A stretch of 6,873 nt of DNA from Minisyncoccota bacterium (GTDB lineage: Bacteria > Patescibacteriota > Minisyncoccia > Phycocordibacterales > Phycocordibacteraceae). Below are positions 1 to 5,703 of the stretch, piece by piece. Position 1 is the first letter of the stretch. Every line of letters starts with the position of its first letter. The position numbers and the translations under genes were made by a program. The stretch spans positions 1 through 6,873 of the forward strand of contig JALHML010000030.1 in assembly GCA_022844065.1 (NCBI GenBank). Direction: 5' to 3'. A model generated the notes under the pieces. The model saw nothing but the letters and a program-made list of their open reading frames with translations. It made no database searches and was not told where the DNA came from.

Positions 1-35
1 AATTAGAAGAGGGACGCCTTGTTGTAGTCGCATAG

Positions 36-3000
36 TTATTTCTTCGCAAAGAGATCACCAAACATTTTCATAATGTTGTTCCATAAATTGTACAACACGT
101 CAGCGAGCCAATTCATGAAATCGTTTCCAACGGCATCGTACGCCGATGCTGTCTGAGTACGAGTCTGGGTGTTGGACGGAACTCTTTCAATCTCTTTTGA
201 TGAATGAACTTCAATAGCAACAATGTCCCGCACGATGTTCTCTTCTTCTGCTTGAGCAATAACGACAGGAGGCTTGATTACAGTTTTCGGTATCACAACT
301 GGAACGGCTTCCTGGATGATGGTTGGAGGCGCTGCATTCAATGCAACTGTCTTTCTTACTCGAGTAGATCCGCTGGTAGAGGTCTCAACATTTTCCTCAA
401 CCACTGCAACGACCACAGGCTCAAAAATAAACGTGTCATTAATTTTAGGAGAAAGTTCTAGATCAGTGACGCCGTCTCCATTCTCATCAACGCGCAAAGA
501 ACTCGCCCGAGCAAGATCACCAGAAACTGAAATTGTTGCTACGGTGCTTTGAGTGGTTGGAACATCGGCAAGAGTAAACCAACTTGTAACGTCACTACCT
601 GACATAGTCTGCACATCAAGAGTGAAGAGTCCGGAACTTTTTCCCTTCATCACCACGTTGTAATCACCTACGGGTGCGATGATGTATTTAACGTCGCCAA
701 ACTCTCCATACTCAGCACCAGAAATTTGCTCATTAAAGCCTCCACCCTCTGTTTCGCCTAGGTGGTTACCTTGTCCGTCATAGAGTTCTAGGGTAAGTGG
801 GGAGTGTAAGAAAAACATAAGTCTCTTTTCCGCCGCCGAGCTAGGTTGATTCTTAGAAATATAATTTGGAAGATCTACGATCGAACCGAGTAGAATATCT
901 CTAATAAATATTCTTGTGGACTCAAGTTCAAATATGTCACTGTGGTTCCTGTCTGGTGCGGCGCCACGATTTGATTCACGAAGATTAATCCAATAATTCT
1001 CAACATTCTCTAACCCTGCACTCATAAGTAATGCACTTGGAATAGGCACAACACCGTCGCCATCCTCAACGAACATTGGACGGTACATTTCTTTGTATCC
1101 TCCGAATAGTTTCCTCTGTTCGTAGAAATCGACACCCGATATCGTATTCATACCCCAACCAGCAATCTGGTGGACCCGAACTCCAGCGGGCGGTACCCAT
1201 GAATCAAGAGTGTCGTGAGAGGCGCGGCCGTAGTTGAGAAAGTCCTGATTCAAAACGTTAGCGCTCCCAGTATCGTTGACGGCAGGTTTCGTACGTCCTC
1301 CGTCCCTTGCTGCGAGGAAGTCATAAAGCTCTTCAGAAGAATCAACAGATGCACCGTAGCGATTTCGCTCTTCTGCATAAGCCGTGAGGGCGGTGAACTT
1401 AGCTACAGGATGATTAGTGTCCTGTACCCGATCGAAATACGCTTGCGAAGGAAGAAGATGGTATGCCATTGGGGAGTGCTCAGCCAGTTCGCGAGCAACA
1501 TCCCGCGACCCCAGGAGCGAGCAAAGCCATCCTATGAGGCTATCCGCACAACGATCCATTGGAAGTGCTTCACCGTACCCGTACAAAAGACCAGCCATGG
1601 CCTGAGGCGCCCCGCTCTGAGGGACACCTACAAAGATAATTTGATCAACAAGAGCAGCTTCGCCATTTGCTTCAAGACGTTGCATCAGTTTCTTTGTAAC
1701 GAGCCCTCCATTGCTGTGCGCAATAATGGACACTTTGCCAGTAGGGGAGGATGCTGCGAGCTCCTTGAGCGTTTTTTCTATATACGGAGTCTCGGATTCC
1801 TCATGGAAATAGATTTGTTCTCCGTGTACAGCTCCTCGTGTGACGATATCGTCGAGTGAAAGTCGCCAGTCATATGCAACCGCTCTCCAGTCAGTCAACG
1901 TGCCGTCTGCCTTAAGAGCGTTCATTTGGTTTACGAACGAGGCATAGAAATTGTTTCGGAATACCTGCGAGAGAATCCCACCCTCCTTCACGTGAATATC
2001 GCTACGCTCGCTCCTCCCGCTTGCGTTGAGGAATAACTGTCCTAAATCTTGATTGCCAAAAGGCTCCCACAGTTTGTTTCCTGACCCGTCATACAACCGA
2101 CTGCCTTTGATGCCAGGAAGGAATAAGACGTTCGAGATACCGGTAGGACCTTCGCCGGTAGGCATTGCAACCATACCGAGCGAGAGGGGTAGGTACGTGC
2201 CCATGCGGTTGTACGTAACGCCGTGTTCCTCGAAATAGATCGACGGATCAACGTCGTCTACATCGGAGTCGTAATAGGTTCGGGCGTTTTGCATGAACCA
2301 TGCAAGCGATTCAAGTCTCGCCAGGAATAGCGGGCATAGTTCTCCTCCGCACTGGTAGCCCGGCACATCAAGTTCAAACGGAAACGTCGAGGAAAGGATT
2401 ATGTGGTATGTGTCGTCCTCGAAAAAAGTGAAGGGGAGTTCGCCACTCGTGCTTCCGTGCGAAACTTCCTCACTATGTACCAGACTTGCGCTGCCGATCT
2501 CACCTTTGTATATCTGAAGCGTTAGTGTCGACGCATCAAACATCTCCTGGTAGGAGCCCGTGTAGGTGTGTGGGAGGTCTATATCCTCAGGCTCGTTAGA
2601 TACGTAGGACCAGCCAAGAGTTCCTGGGGTACCGAGCGGAAAGGAATCCTCGTCCTCAATAAGAGGTCTCCCATTCCAAGTGAGGAAAAGGGTGAGAAAT
2701 TCTCGCGCCTCTAAGTCCGCTATGCTTTGTATTAGTGGGTCTGATTCCTCTTCTTCATAGAATTGAAAGAAGGTTGTGCACTGTTCTACTCCGGCGCTAT
2801 AGCTACACAGGGTTCGGTAATAGCCAAGACCACAGCGTTCGACCTCATTGCCTTCACCATCAAGCTGCATCTCGCAGTCCCATATAAGCTCCGGTTCCTC
2901 TTCTTCGTCGGACTCAGACAGAAGAGTAGTCTCGGCAGAGACCAGTAGTTCCCCAATGCCCCCCGCAAGACTTTCAAGGCCTGCGATTACTGGGTCTACT

Positions 3001-3143
3001 ACCGCTTCAAACACTTCTGGAATGGCTCCAAGCTCAATGAGCGTGATTTCAGGCAGAATAGTGTCATCTGCGAACACACCGAAAGGAGAAACCCAAAAAA
3101 GGCCAACAAGTATGGCTAGGCCAATGGCCACCCGAAAGATCAT
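36..3143 (-). CDS. Secreted LCAT/PDAT-type alpha/beta hydrolase (lipase or acyltransferase), 1035 aa
   Basis: Probable extracytoplasmic lipid-acting serine hydrolase. Residues 1-25 form a signal peptide with a V-F-A cleavage site before Asp26. The catalytic core (about 335-755) shows the lecithin:cholesterol acyltransferase pattern: FLPGIKGSRLY (341-351) near the lid/oxyanion region, YDWR (424-427), the nucleophile elbow AHSNGG with Ser477, a GDGVVP motif with probable catalytic Asp696, and His734 in RNHSDIF. Before the core lie acidic stretches (77-85, 129-135), four cysteines (90, 104, 113, 122) and a beta-rich region (about 150-265), none of which I recognise. After it come a beta-sandwich-like segment (about 780-850), a calcium-loop-like DENGDGVTD (886-894), a Val/Pro-rich linker (about 936-963) and an aromatic amphipathic tail (1005-1035). 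It is far longer than typical LCAT-fold enzymes (about 400-650 aa). The start is chosen for the signal peptide; no Shine-Dalgarno sequence is near it. The fold is confident; substrate is unknown. It is transcribed away from rpsL. No terminator is visible in the 35 nt left before the window edge. Confidence 0.88.
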   Translation of the reverse strand: MIFRVAIGLAILVGLFWVSPFGVFADDTILPEITLIELGAIPEVFEAVVDPVIAGLESLAGGIGELLVSAETTLLSESDEEEEPELIWDCEMQLDGEGNEVERCGLGYYRTLCSYSAGVEQCTTFFQFYEEEESDPLIQSIADLEAREFLTLFLTWNGRPLIEDEDSFPLGTPGTLGWSYVSNEPEDIDLPHTYTGSYQEMFDASTLTLQIYKGEIGSASLVHSEEVSHGSTSGELPFTFFEDDTYHIILSSTFPFELDVPGYQCGGELCPLFLARLESLAWFMQNARTYYDSDVDDVDPSIYFEEHGVTYNRMGTYLPLSLGMVAMPTGEGPTGISNVLFLPGIKGSRLYDGSGNKLWEPFGNQDLGQLFLNASGRSERSDIHVKEGGILSQVFRNNFYASFVNQMNALKADGTLTDWRAVAYDWRLSLDDIVTRGAVHGEQIYFHEESETPYIEKTLKELAASSPTGKVSIIAHSNGGLVTKKLMQRLEANGEAALVDQIIFVGVPQSGAPQAMAGLLYGYGEALPMDRCADSLIGWLCSLLGSRDVARELAEHSPMAYHLLPSQAYFDRVQDTNHPVAKFTALTAYAEERNRYGASVDSSEELYDFLAARDGGRTKPAVNDTGSANVLNQDFLNYGRASHDTLDSWVPPAGVRVHQIAGWGMNTISGVDFYEQRKLFGGYKEMYRPMFVEDGDGVVPIPSALLMSAGLENVENYWINLRESNRGAAPDRNHSDIFELESTRIFIRDILLGSIVDLPNYISKNQPSSAAEKRLMFFLHSPLTLELYDGQGNHLGETEGGGFNEQISGAEYGEFGDVKYIIAPVGDYNVVMKGKSSGLFTLDVQTMSGSDVTSWFTLADVPTTQSTVATISVSGDLARASSLRVDENGDGVTDLELSPKINDTFIFEPVVVAVVEENVETSTSGSTRVRKTVALNAAPPTIIQEAVPVVIPKTVIKPPVVIAQAEEENIVRDIVAIEVHSSKEIERVPSNTQTRTQTASAYDAVGNDFMNWLADVLYNLWNNIMKMFGDLFAKK

Positions 3144-3159
3144 AGGATTATGGTACCAC

Positions 3160-3187
3160 TCCTATATATAGGATACGGCCGTAATCC
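3160..3187. promoter_or_regulatory. Nested palindromes in the lipase/rpsL divergent region, candidate lipase -10 and operator
   Basis: TCCTATATATAGGA (3160-3173) is a perfect 14-bp palindrome. Read on the minus strand, its TATATA core lies about 20-25 nt upstream of the lipase ATG and could be its -10 box; no good -35 is seen at 16-18 nt. Immediately beside it, GGATACGGCCGTAATCC (3171-3187) is an inverted repeat centred on ACGGCCGT with one unpaired A. The second repeat lies where the lipase promoter spacer would be, so a repressor site is possible. Function is inferred only. Confidence 0.4.
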
Positions 3188-3196
3188 AGAGGGTGT

Positions 3197-3225
3197 TTGC
3201 ATTTACGGACAAGCTCTTATATAGT
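3197..3225 (+). promoter_or_regulatory. Candidate rpsL-rpsG promoter
   Basis: TTGCAT (3197-3202) and TATAGT (3220-3225) are separated by 17 nt. The -10 matches the sigma70 consensus at 5 of 6 positions; the -35 is weak. Transcription would begin near 3232, giving a leader of only about 28 nt that starts with the hairpin at 3233-3247. Confidence 0.5.
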
Positions 3226-3232
3226 GCTTTTG

Positions 3233-3251
3233 ACTCCCCCGGGGAGTTTTT
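3233..3251 (+). promoter_or_regulatory. GC stem-loop followed by T5 in the rpsL leader
   Basis: CTCCCCCGGGGAG (3234-3246) folds into a 5-bp stem with a 3-nt loop, extended by A3233-T3247, and is followed by TTTTT (3247-3251). This has the form of a short intrinsic terminator or attenuator placed 9 nt before the rpsL start codon. If transcription starts near 3232 it would instead be a 5'-terminal protective hairpin. GGGGAG (3241-3246) resembles a Shine-Dalgarno sequence but is 14 nt from the ATG and buried in the stem. Confidence 0.5.
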
Positions 3252-3260
3252 ACTTCACAC

Positions 3261-3671
3261 ATGTCGACCATCAATCAGCTCACAAAGAAGGCGCGTAAGA
3301 CAACGAGTCGCAAGACAAAGGTTGTGGCTCTTGGACGTGGTTTCAACACCCTCAAGAACCGCCCAACCTTCTACCCGGCGCCGTTCAAGCGTGGTGTGTG
3401 TGTGAAAGTAACAACAAAGACTCCCCGCAAGCCAAACTCGGCTATTCGTAAGATCGCTCGCGTGAAGCTCACCAACCAGATGGAGGTTACTGCCTACATC
3501 CCAGGAGAGGGACACAACCTCCAGGAGCACTCGGTGGTTATGCTCCGTGGTGGACGCGTGAAGGACATTGGTGTGCAGTACACCATCGTTCGTGGACGCC
3601 TCGACACCGCAGGCCTTGATAAGCGCCGCCGTGGTCGCTCGAAGTATGGCGCTAAGAAGCCAAAGGCATAG
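3261..3671 (+). CDS. rpsL: 30S ribosomal protein S12
   Basis: S12 of the decoding centre of the small ribosomal subunit, 136 aa. It is the long form: relative to the 124-residue E. coli protein it has an insertion around 25-42, as in Gram-positive S12. Hallmarks are KRGVC (43-47), [11 protein letters not shown] (54-64), [14 protein letters not shown] (79-92), RGGRVKD (96-102) and the end [11 protein letters not shown]. Two features are unusual. Arg56 (codon 3426-3428) stands where E. coli has Lys42, and KDLPGV is shortened to KDIGV (101-105), so the Pro90 position is lost. Both are classical streptomycin-resistance positions, and Asp102 corresponds to Asp88, the residue methylthiolated by RimO in E. 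coli. The start codon is fixed by homology; no Shine-Dalgarno sequence is at normal spacing, and the leader is T-rich. rpsG follows after 15 nt and is presumably co-transcribed. Confidence 0.99.
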   Translation: MSTINQLTKKARKTTSRKTKVVALGRGFNTLKNRPTFYPAPFKRGVCVKVTTKTPRKPNSAIRKIARVKLTNQMEVTAYIPGEGHNLQEHSVVMLRGGRVKDIGVQYTIVRGRLDTAGLDKRRRGRSKYGAKKPKA

Positions 3672-3686
3672 TTTTTATTCTCAATC

Positions 3687-4151
3687 ATGCGACACCCTGT
3701 AAAGAACAAGTATCCTCGCCGCCCGGACCTCGTGTACGGTTCTGAGGCAATCTCTCGCTTCATCAACACCGTTATGTGGGACGGCAAGAAGGATACCGCC
3801 CGCAAGCTTGTCTACGGAGCCCTCGATATCATCAAGGCCCAGGACATGGACCCACTCGAGACCTTCGAGACGGCTATCCGCAACGTTGCTCCTCTTATGG
3901 AGGTCCGTTCTCGCCGCGTCGGTGGTGCTAACTACCAGGTTCCTCGCGAGGTTCCGCAGCAGCGCCGCGTCGCACTCGCGTACCGCTGGCTCATCAACGC
4001 TGCTCGCGCACAGAAGGGTAAGCCAATGGCACAGCGTCTCGCTTCTGAAATCCTCATGGCCGCTAAGAACGAAGGTTCTGCGATCAAGAAGAAGGATGAC
4101 ATGCACCGCATGGCAGACTCCAACAAGGCCTTCGCGCACTTCGCTTGGTAA
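3687..4151 (+). CDS. rpsG: 30S ribosomal protein S7
   Basis: S7, the primary binder of the 16S rRNA 3' major domain and nucleator of head assembly in the 30S subunit. At 154 aa it is close to the usual length of about 156. The family signature is clear in MEVRSRRVGGANYQVPREV (71-89), with GSEAISRFINTVMWDGKK (18-35) before it and DMHRMADSNKAFAHFAW (138-154) at the end. It follows rpsL by 15 nt. That gap is too short to hold the long intercistronic S7 autoregulatory structure known in E. coli, so any feedback control must work differently here. No Shine-Dalgarno sequence precedes the ATG; instead TTTTTATTCTCAATC (3672-3686) leads into it, closely resembling the rpsL leader. A strong terminator begins 15 nt after the stop codon, separating it from fusA. 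Confidence 0.99.
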   Translation: MRHPVKNKYPRRPDLVYGSEAISRFINTVMWDGKKDTARKLVYGALDIIKAQDMDPLETFETAIRNVAPLMEVRSRRVGGANYQVPREVPQQRRVALAYRWLINAARAQKGKPMAQRLASEILMAAKNEGSAIKKKDDMHRMADSNKAFAHFAW

Positions 4152-4166
4152 TCCAACGTTTTACAC

Positions 4167-4206
4167 AAAGAAAGAGGCGCATCCTTTAGGACGCGCCTCT
4201 TTCTTT
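4167..4206 (+). terminator. Intrinsic terminator of rpsL-rpsG
   Basis: AAAGAAAGAGGCGC (4167-4180) pairs perfectly with GCGCCTCTTTCTTT (4193-4206). An inner TCC/GGA helix follows one A-C mismatch, and the loop is TTTA (4185-4188). The A-rich and T-rich outer arms make it a convincing terminator that could work on either strand. Confidence 0.92.
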
Positions 4207-4219
4207 CCCCCCCCCCGGG
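4207..4219. repeat. C10 homopolymer followed by GGG
   Basis: Ten consecutive C (4207-4216) followed directly by GGG abut the T-rich arm of the rpsG terminator. It lies outside any gene. Such runs are prone to slippage and to sequencing error. Confidence 0.9.
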
Positions 4220-4266
4220 CTCTGTTAGGGGTCTATTGGGCGGGAAGCACAAGCACCTGGTACCTA

Positions 4267-4296
4267 TTGACAGACACGTACTTAGTGTGTTATGTT
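4267..4296 (+). promoter_or_regulatory. Promoter of the 80-aa membrane protein gene
   Basis: A perfect TTGACA -35 box (4267-4272) is followed after 18 nt by TATGTT (4291-4296), preceded by TG at 4288-4289 as an extended -10. This is the best sigma70-like promoter in the window. It lies just after the rpsG terminator, so the downstream gene is a separate transcription unit. Transcription would start near 4303. Confidence 0.72.
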
Positions 4297-4306
4297 GTTA
4301 TAGAAG

Positions 4307-4324
4307 ACGAGAGCCATTTCTCGT
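4307..4324 (+). promoter_or_regulatory. Leader stem-loop before the 80-aa membrane protein gene
   Basis: ACGAGA (4307-4312) pairs with TCTCGT (4319-4324) around a 6-nt loop. It sits a few nucleotides after the predicted transcription start and 10 nt before the Shine-Dalgarno sequence, which it leaves free. It could stabilise the 5' end or serve as a control element; function is unproven. Confidence 0.45.
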
Positions 4325-4346
4325 TGTGAAGCTCAAGGGGAGCACA

Positions 4347-4589
4347 ATGCACGTTGTCACAAAGATTGCCTTGCGTATTGCGGTGGGATCCTGGTTCGTG
4401 TTGGTCCTGACCTCATATCTGCTCGGCATGTTGGTCGATAATGAAGTATGGGCTATCAGGTCCGAGCATATCGCATTAGCCAAATTCCTGGACATCCTCG
4501 GCACCGTCGGGGCACTGTTCATGATTGTCGCCCTGGTCGTCGCCGGCATCTCGTATGTGGCGAGCCATCTTCGGTTGCGATGGCAGTAA
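4347..4589 (+). CDS. Small protein with two membrane segments, unknown function (80 aa)
   Basis: I do not recognise a family. The start is set by a strong AAGGGGAG Shine-Dalgarno sequence (4335-4342) ending 4 nt before the ATG; a longer in-frame reading from 4236 would begin upstream of the promoter. Two hydrophobic segments are visible, about residues 8-30 and 49-72. Basic residues sit at both ends (Lys6, Arg10; Arg76, Arg78) and a mixed-charge stretch lies between (31-48), which predicts a hairpin with both termini in the cytoplasm. Size and topology resemble holin-like proteins, but many unrelated small membrane proteins look the same. It has its own promoter and terminator. It lies between rpsG and two peptidoglycan peptidase genes, which makes a cell-envelope role plausible but not shown. 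Confidence 0.75.
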   Translation: MHVVTKIALRIAVGSWFVLVLTSYLLGMLVDNEVWAIRSEHIALAKFLDILGTVGALFMIVALVVAGISYVASHLRLRWQ

Positions 4590-4616
4590 GGTCCATCATC
4601 GATTCCGCGACCAAAC

Positions 4617-4654
4617 AAAGTCCAGCTGTAGCGTTATGCGCAGCTGGGCTTTTT
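4617..4654 (+). terminator. Intrinsic terminator after the 80-aa membrane protein gene
   Basis: AAAGTCCAGCTG (4617-4628) pairs with CAGCTGGGCTTT (4641-4652) with a single G-T wobble and a 12-nt loop (4629-4640). The T run (4650-4654) is five long. It lies 28 nt after the stop codon at 4589 and isolates this gene from the NlpC/P60 gene. Confidence 0.9.
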
Positions 4655-4705
4655 CACTAAATGCGTTCGGAAACATTAAAAGATCCTCAATAAGAACGAA
4701 GTACA

Positions 4706-4752
4706 GAAAACGACTCACAGACGCAGGTTTTCTTGTGTAATCGACTCACAAG
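4706..4752. promoter_or_regulatory. Operator-like repeats upstream of and over the NlpC/P60 promoter
   Basis: CGACTCACA occurs twice (4711-4719 and 4742-4750), 31 bp apart, about three helical turns. The second copy lies within an inverted repeat CTTGTG-9 nt-CACAAG (4732-4737, 4747-4752) that spans the -35 region. A further inverted pair GAAAAC/GTTTTC (4706-4711, 4727-4732) brackets the first copy. The same-face spacing and promoter overlap suggest a regulator site; no regulator gene is in the window. Confidence 0.45.
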
Positions 4753-4760
4753 CGTATACT
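4733..4760 (+). promoter_or_regulatory. Candidate promoter of the NlpC/P60 gene
   Basis: TTGTGT (4733-4738), 16 nt, then TATACT (4755-4760). The -10 matches consensus at 5 of 6 positions; the -35 is weak, which fits a promoter dependent on a regulator. The start would be near 4767, about 34 nt before the ATG. Confidence 0.55.
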
Positions 4761-4800
4761 CGCGCCAGGTTGTTGTTCCGTTTATGAAAGGATTGTTCAC

Positions 4801-5655
4801 ATGACTGCCTCAACCGCACTAGCGGCGCCGGGCGGTCAGCTCAGGCGTCGATTCGAACCGGGTATTGTTTGTCAGGCTCGAGTGGGAATTATCCCGCTCC
4901 GTGTTACTGCAAGCAATCGAGCCGAACTCGATACCCAAGTTCTGTTTGGTGAGCGCGTAACCGTGCTTGCCTATCGAAGAGGGTGGATGCGTGTCCGAGC
5001 GCACCTGGACGGGAAGGAAGGATTCGTTCGTTCCGAGTACTTCTCTGACAAACTCTTCAAGCCTACGCATCGCGTCATCGTTCCGTCTGTCCTCACAACC
5101 GCGTATCGTCCGGTGCAATCGCACCTCATGGCGATGCTCGGTATGAATGCGTGTGTTCGCGTCACTGATACCCTCGACAAGTTCTCGCGGATTCATGGTG
5201 CAGGCTGGGTCAATAGCTCATGTCTTAAACCAATAGGTGAGTACGAGCAGGACTTCGTTGACGTGGCATGCCGTTTCCTTCGTACCCCCTACTTTTGGGG
5301 TGGAAGAACGGGATTCTTCATCGACTGTTCCGGACTTGTTCAGGCGGCACTCATTGCCGCAGGCTACAAGGATGTACCAAGGGACTCAGGTCCTCAAAGT
5401 CAGAGGCTTGGGGTACCAATTGTGTACGAGAACGGGCTCTGTCGTGGAGACCTCGTGTTCTGGAAAGGACACGTCGGTATCATGGTTGATCGGTACTGCA
5501 TGCTTCATGCGACCGATGACGTCATGAGTGTTGTTGTCGAGCCGCTTGAGATGGTTATACAACGCCGCAAACGTGAGGAACCTGAAGGAAAAAGAGAAAT
5601 AACTGTTGTTCGGCGGCTCCCAGAGTACGCCAAACTTCTTGGGCGCAGATCGTGA
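4801..5655 (+). CDS. NlpC/P60 (C40) peptidoglycan peptidase with SH3-like N-terminal region
   Basis: Predicted cysteine endopeptidase cutting gamma-D-glutamyl-diamino acid bonds in peptidoglycan stem peptides. The C-terminal NlpC/P60 domain (about 148-250) has the motif PYFWGGRT.....DCSGLVQ with nucleophile Cys176, His224 in KGHVGIMVD and His236 in LHAT as the third residue. RGDLVFW (215-221) precedes the His motif as usual. The N-terminal part (about 20-143) looks like two SH3-like units: one in 22-85 with RRGWMRVRAH, a weaker one in 90-143 with HGAGWVNSS. There is no signal peptide, so it resembles cytosolic muropeptide-recycling enzymes of the YkfC kind more than secreted autolysins. An AAAGGA Shine-Dalgarno sequence (4787-4792) sits 8 nt from the ATG. 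The C-terminal codons form one arm of a stem-loop with the stop in its loop. The M15 peptidase gene follows after 48 nt. Confidence 0.93.
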   Translation: MTASTALAAPGGQLRRRFEPGIVCQARVGIIPLRVTASNRAELDTQVLFGERVTVLAYRRGWMRVRAHLDGKEGFVRSEYFSDKLFKPTHRVIVPSVLTTAYRPVQSHLMAMLGMNACVRVTDTLDKFSRIHGAGWVNSSCLKPIGEYEQDFVDVACRFLRTPYFWGGRTGFFIDCSGLVQAALIAAGYKDVPRDSGPQSQRLGVPIVYENGLCRGDLVFWKGHVGIMVDRYCMLHATDDVMSVVVEPLEMVIQRRKREEPEGKREITVVRRLPEYAKLLGRRS

Positions 5656-5666
5656 GATCTGCGCCC
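5641..5666 (+). terminator. Stem-loop enclosing the NlpC/P60 stop codon
   Basis: GGGCGCAGATC (5641-5651) pairs perfectly over 11 bp with GATCTGCGCCC (5656-5666). The 4-nt loop GTGA contains the TGA stop (5653-5655). Only two T follow, so it is a weak intrinsic terminator or an mRNA-stabilising hairpin. Read-through into the M15 gene is likely. Confidence 0.6.
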
Positions 5667-5703
5667 TTGTCCTATCCATAGAGAGCGTACGACGGCTGAT
5701 ACT

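Noticed and set aside
1215..1859. Plus-strand open frame of 214 codons inside the lipase gene
   Set aside because: It is antisense to the conserved catalytic core of the lipase, has no Shine-Dalgarno sequence and a composition unlike a folded protein. It is a shadow of the real gene.
3681..4139. Minus-strand open frame of 152 codons opposite rpsG
   Set aside because: Long antisense frames are common opposite strongly codon-biased ribosomal protein genes. No signals support it.
4236..4346. In-frame upstream extension of the 80-aa membrane protein to an ATG at 4236
   Set aside because: The extension would begin before the predicted promoter and contains no conserved-looking sequence, while ATG 4347 has a strong Shine-Dalgarno sequence.
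4784..4804. Six-codon upstream frame (ATG 4784 to TGA 4804) overlapping the NlpC/P60 start
   Set aside because: It has no Shine-Dalgarno sequence of its own and contains the one used by the main gene. An ATGA overlap this short can occur by chance.
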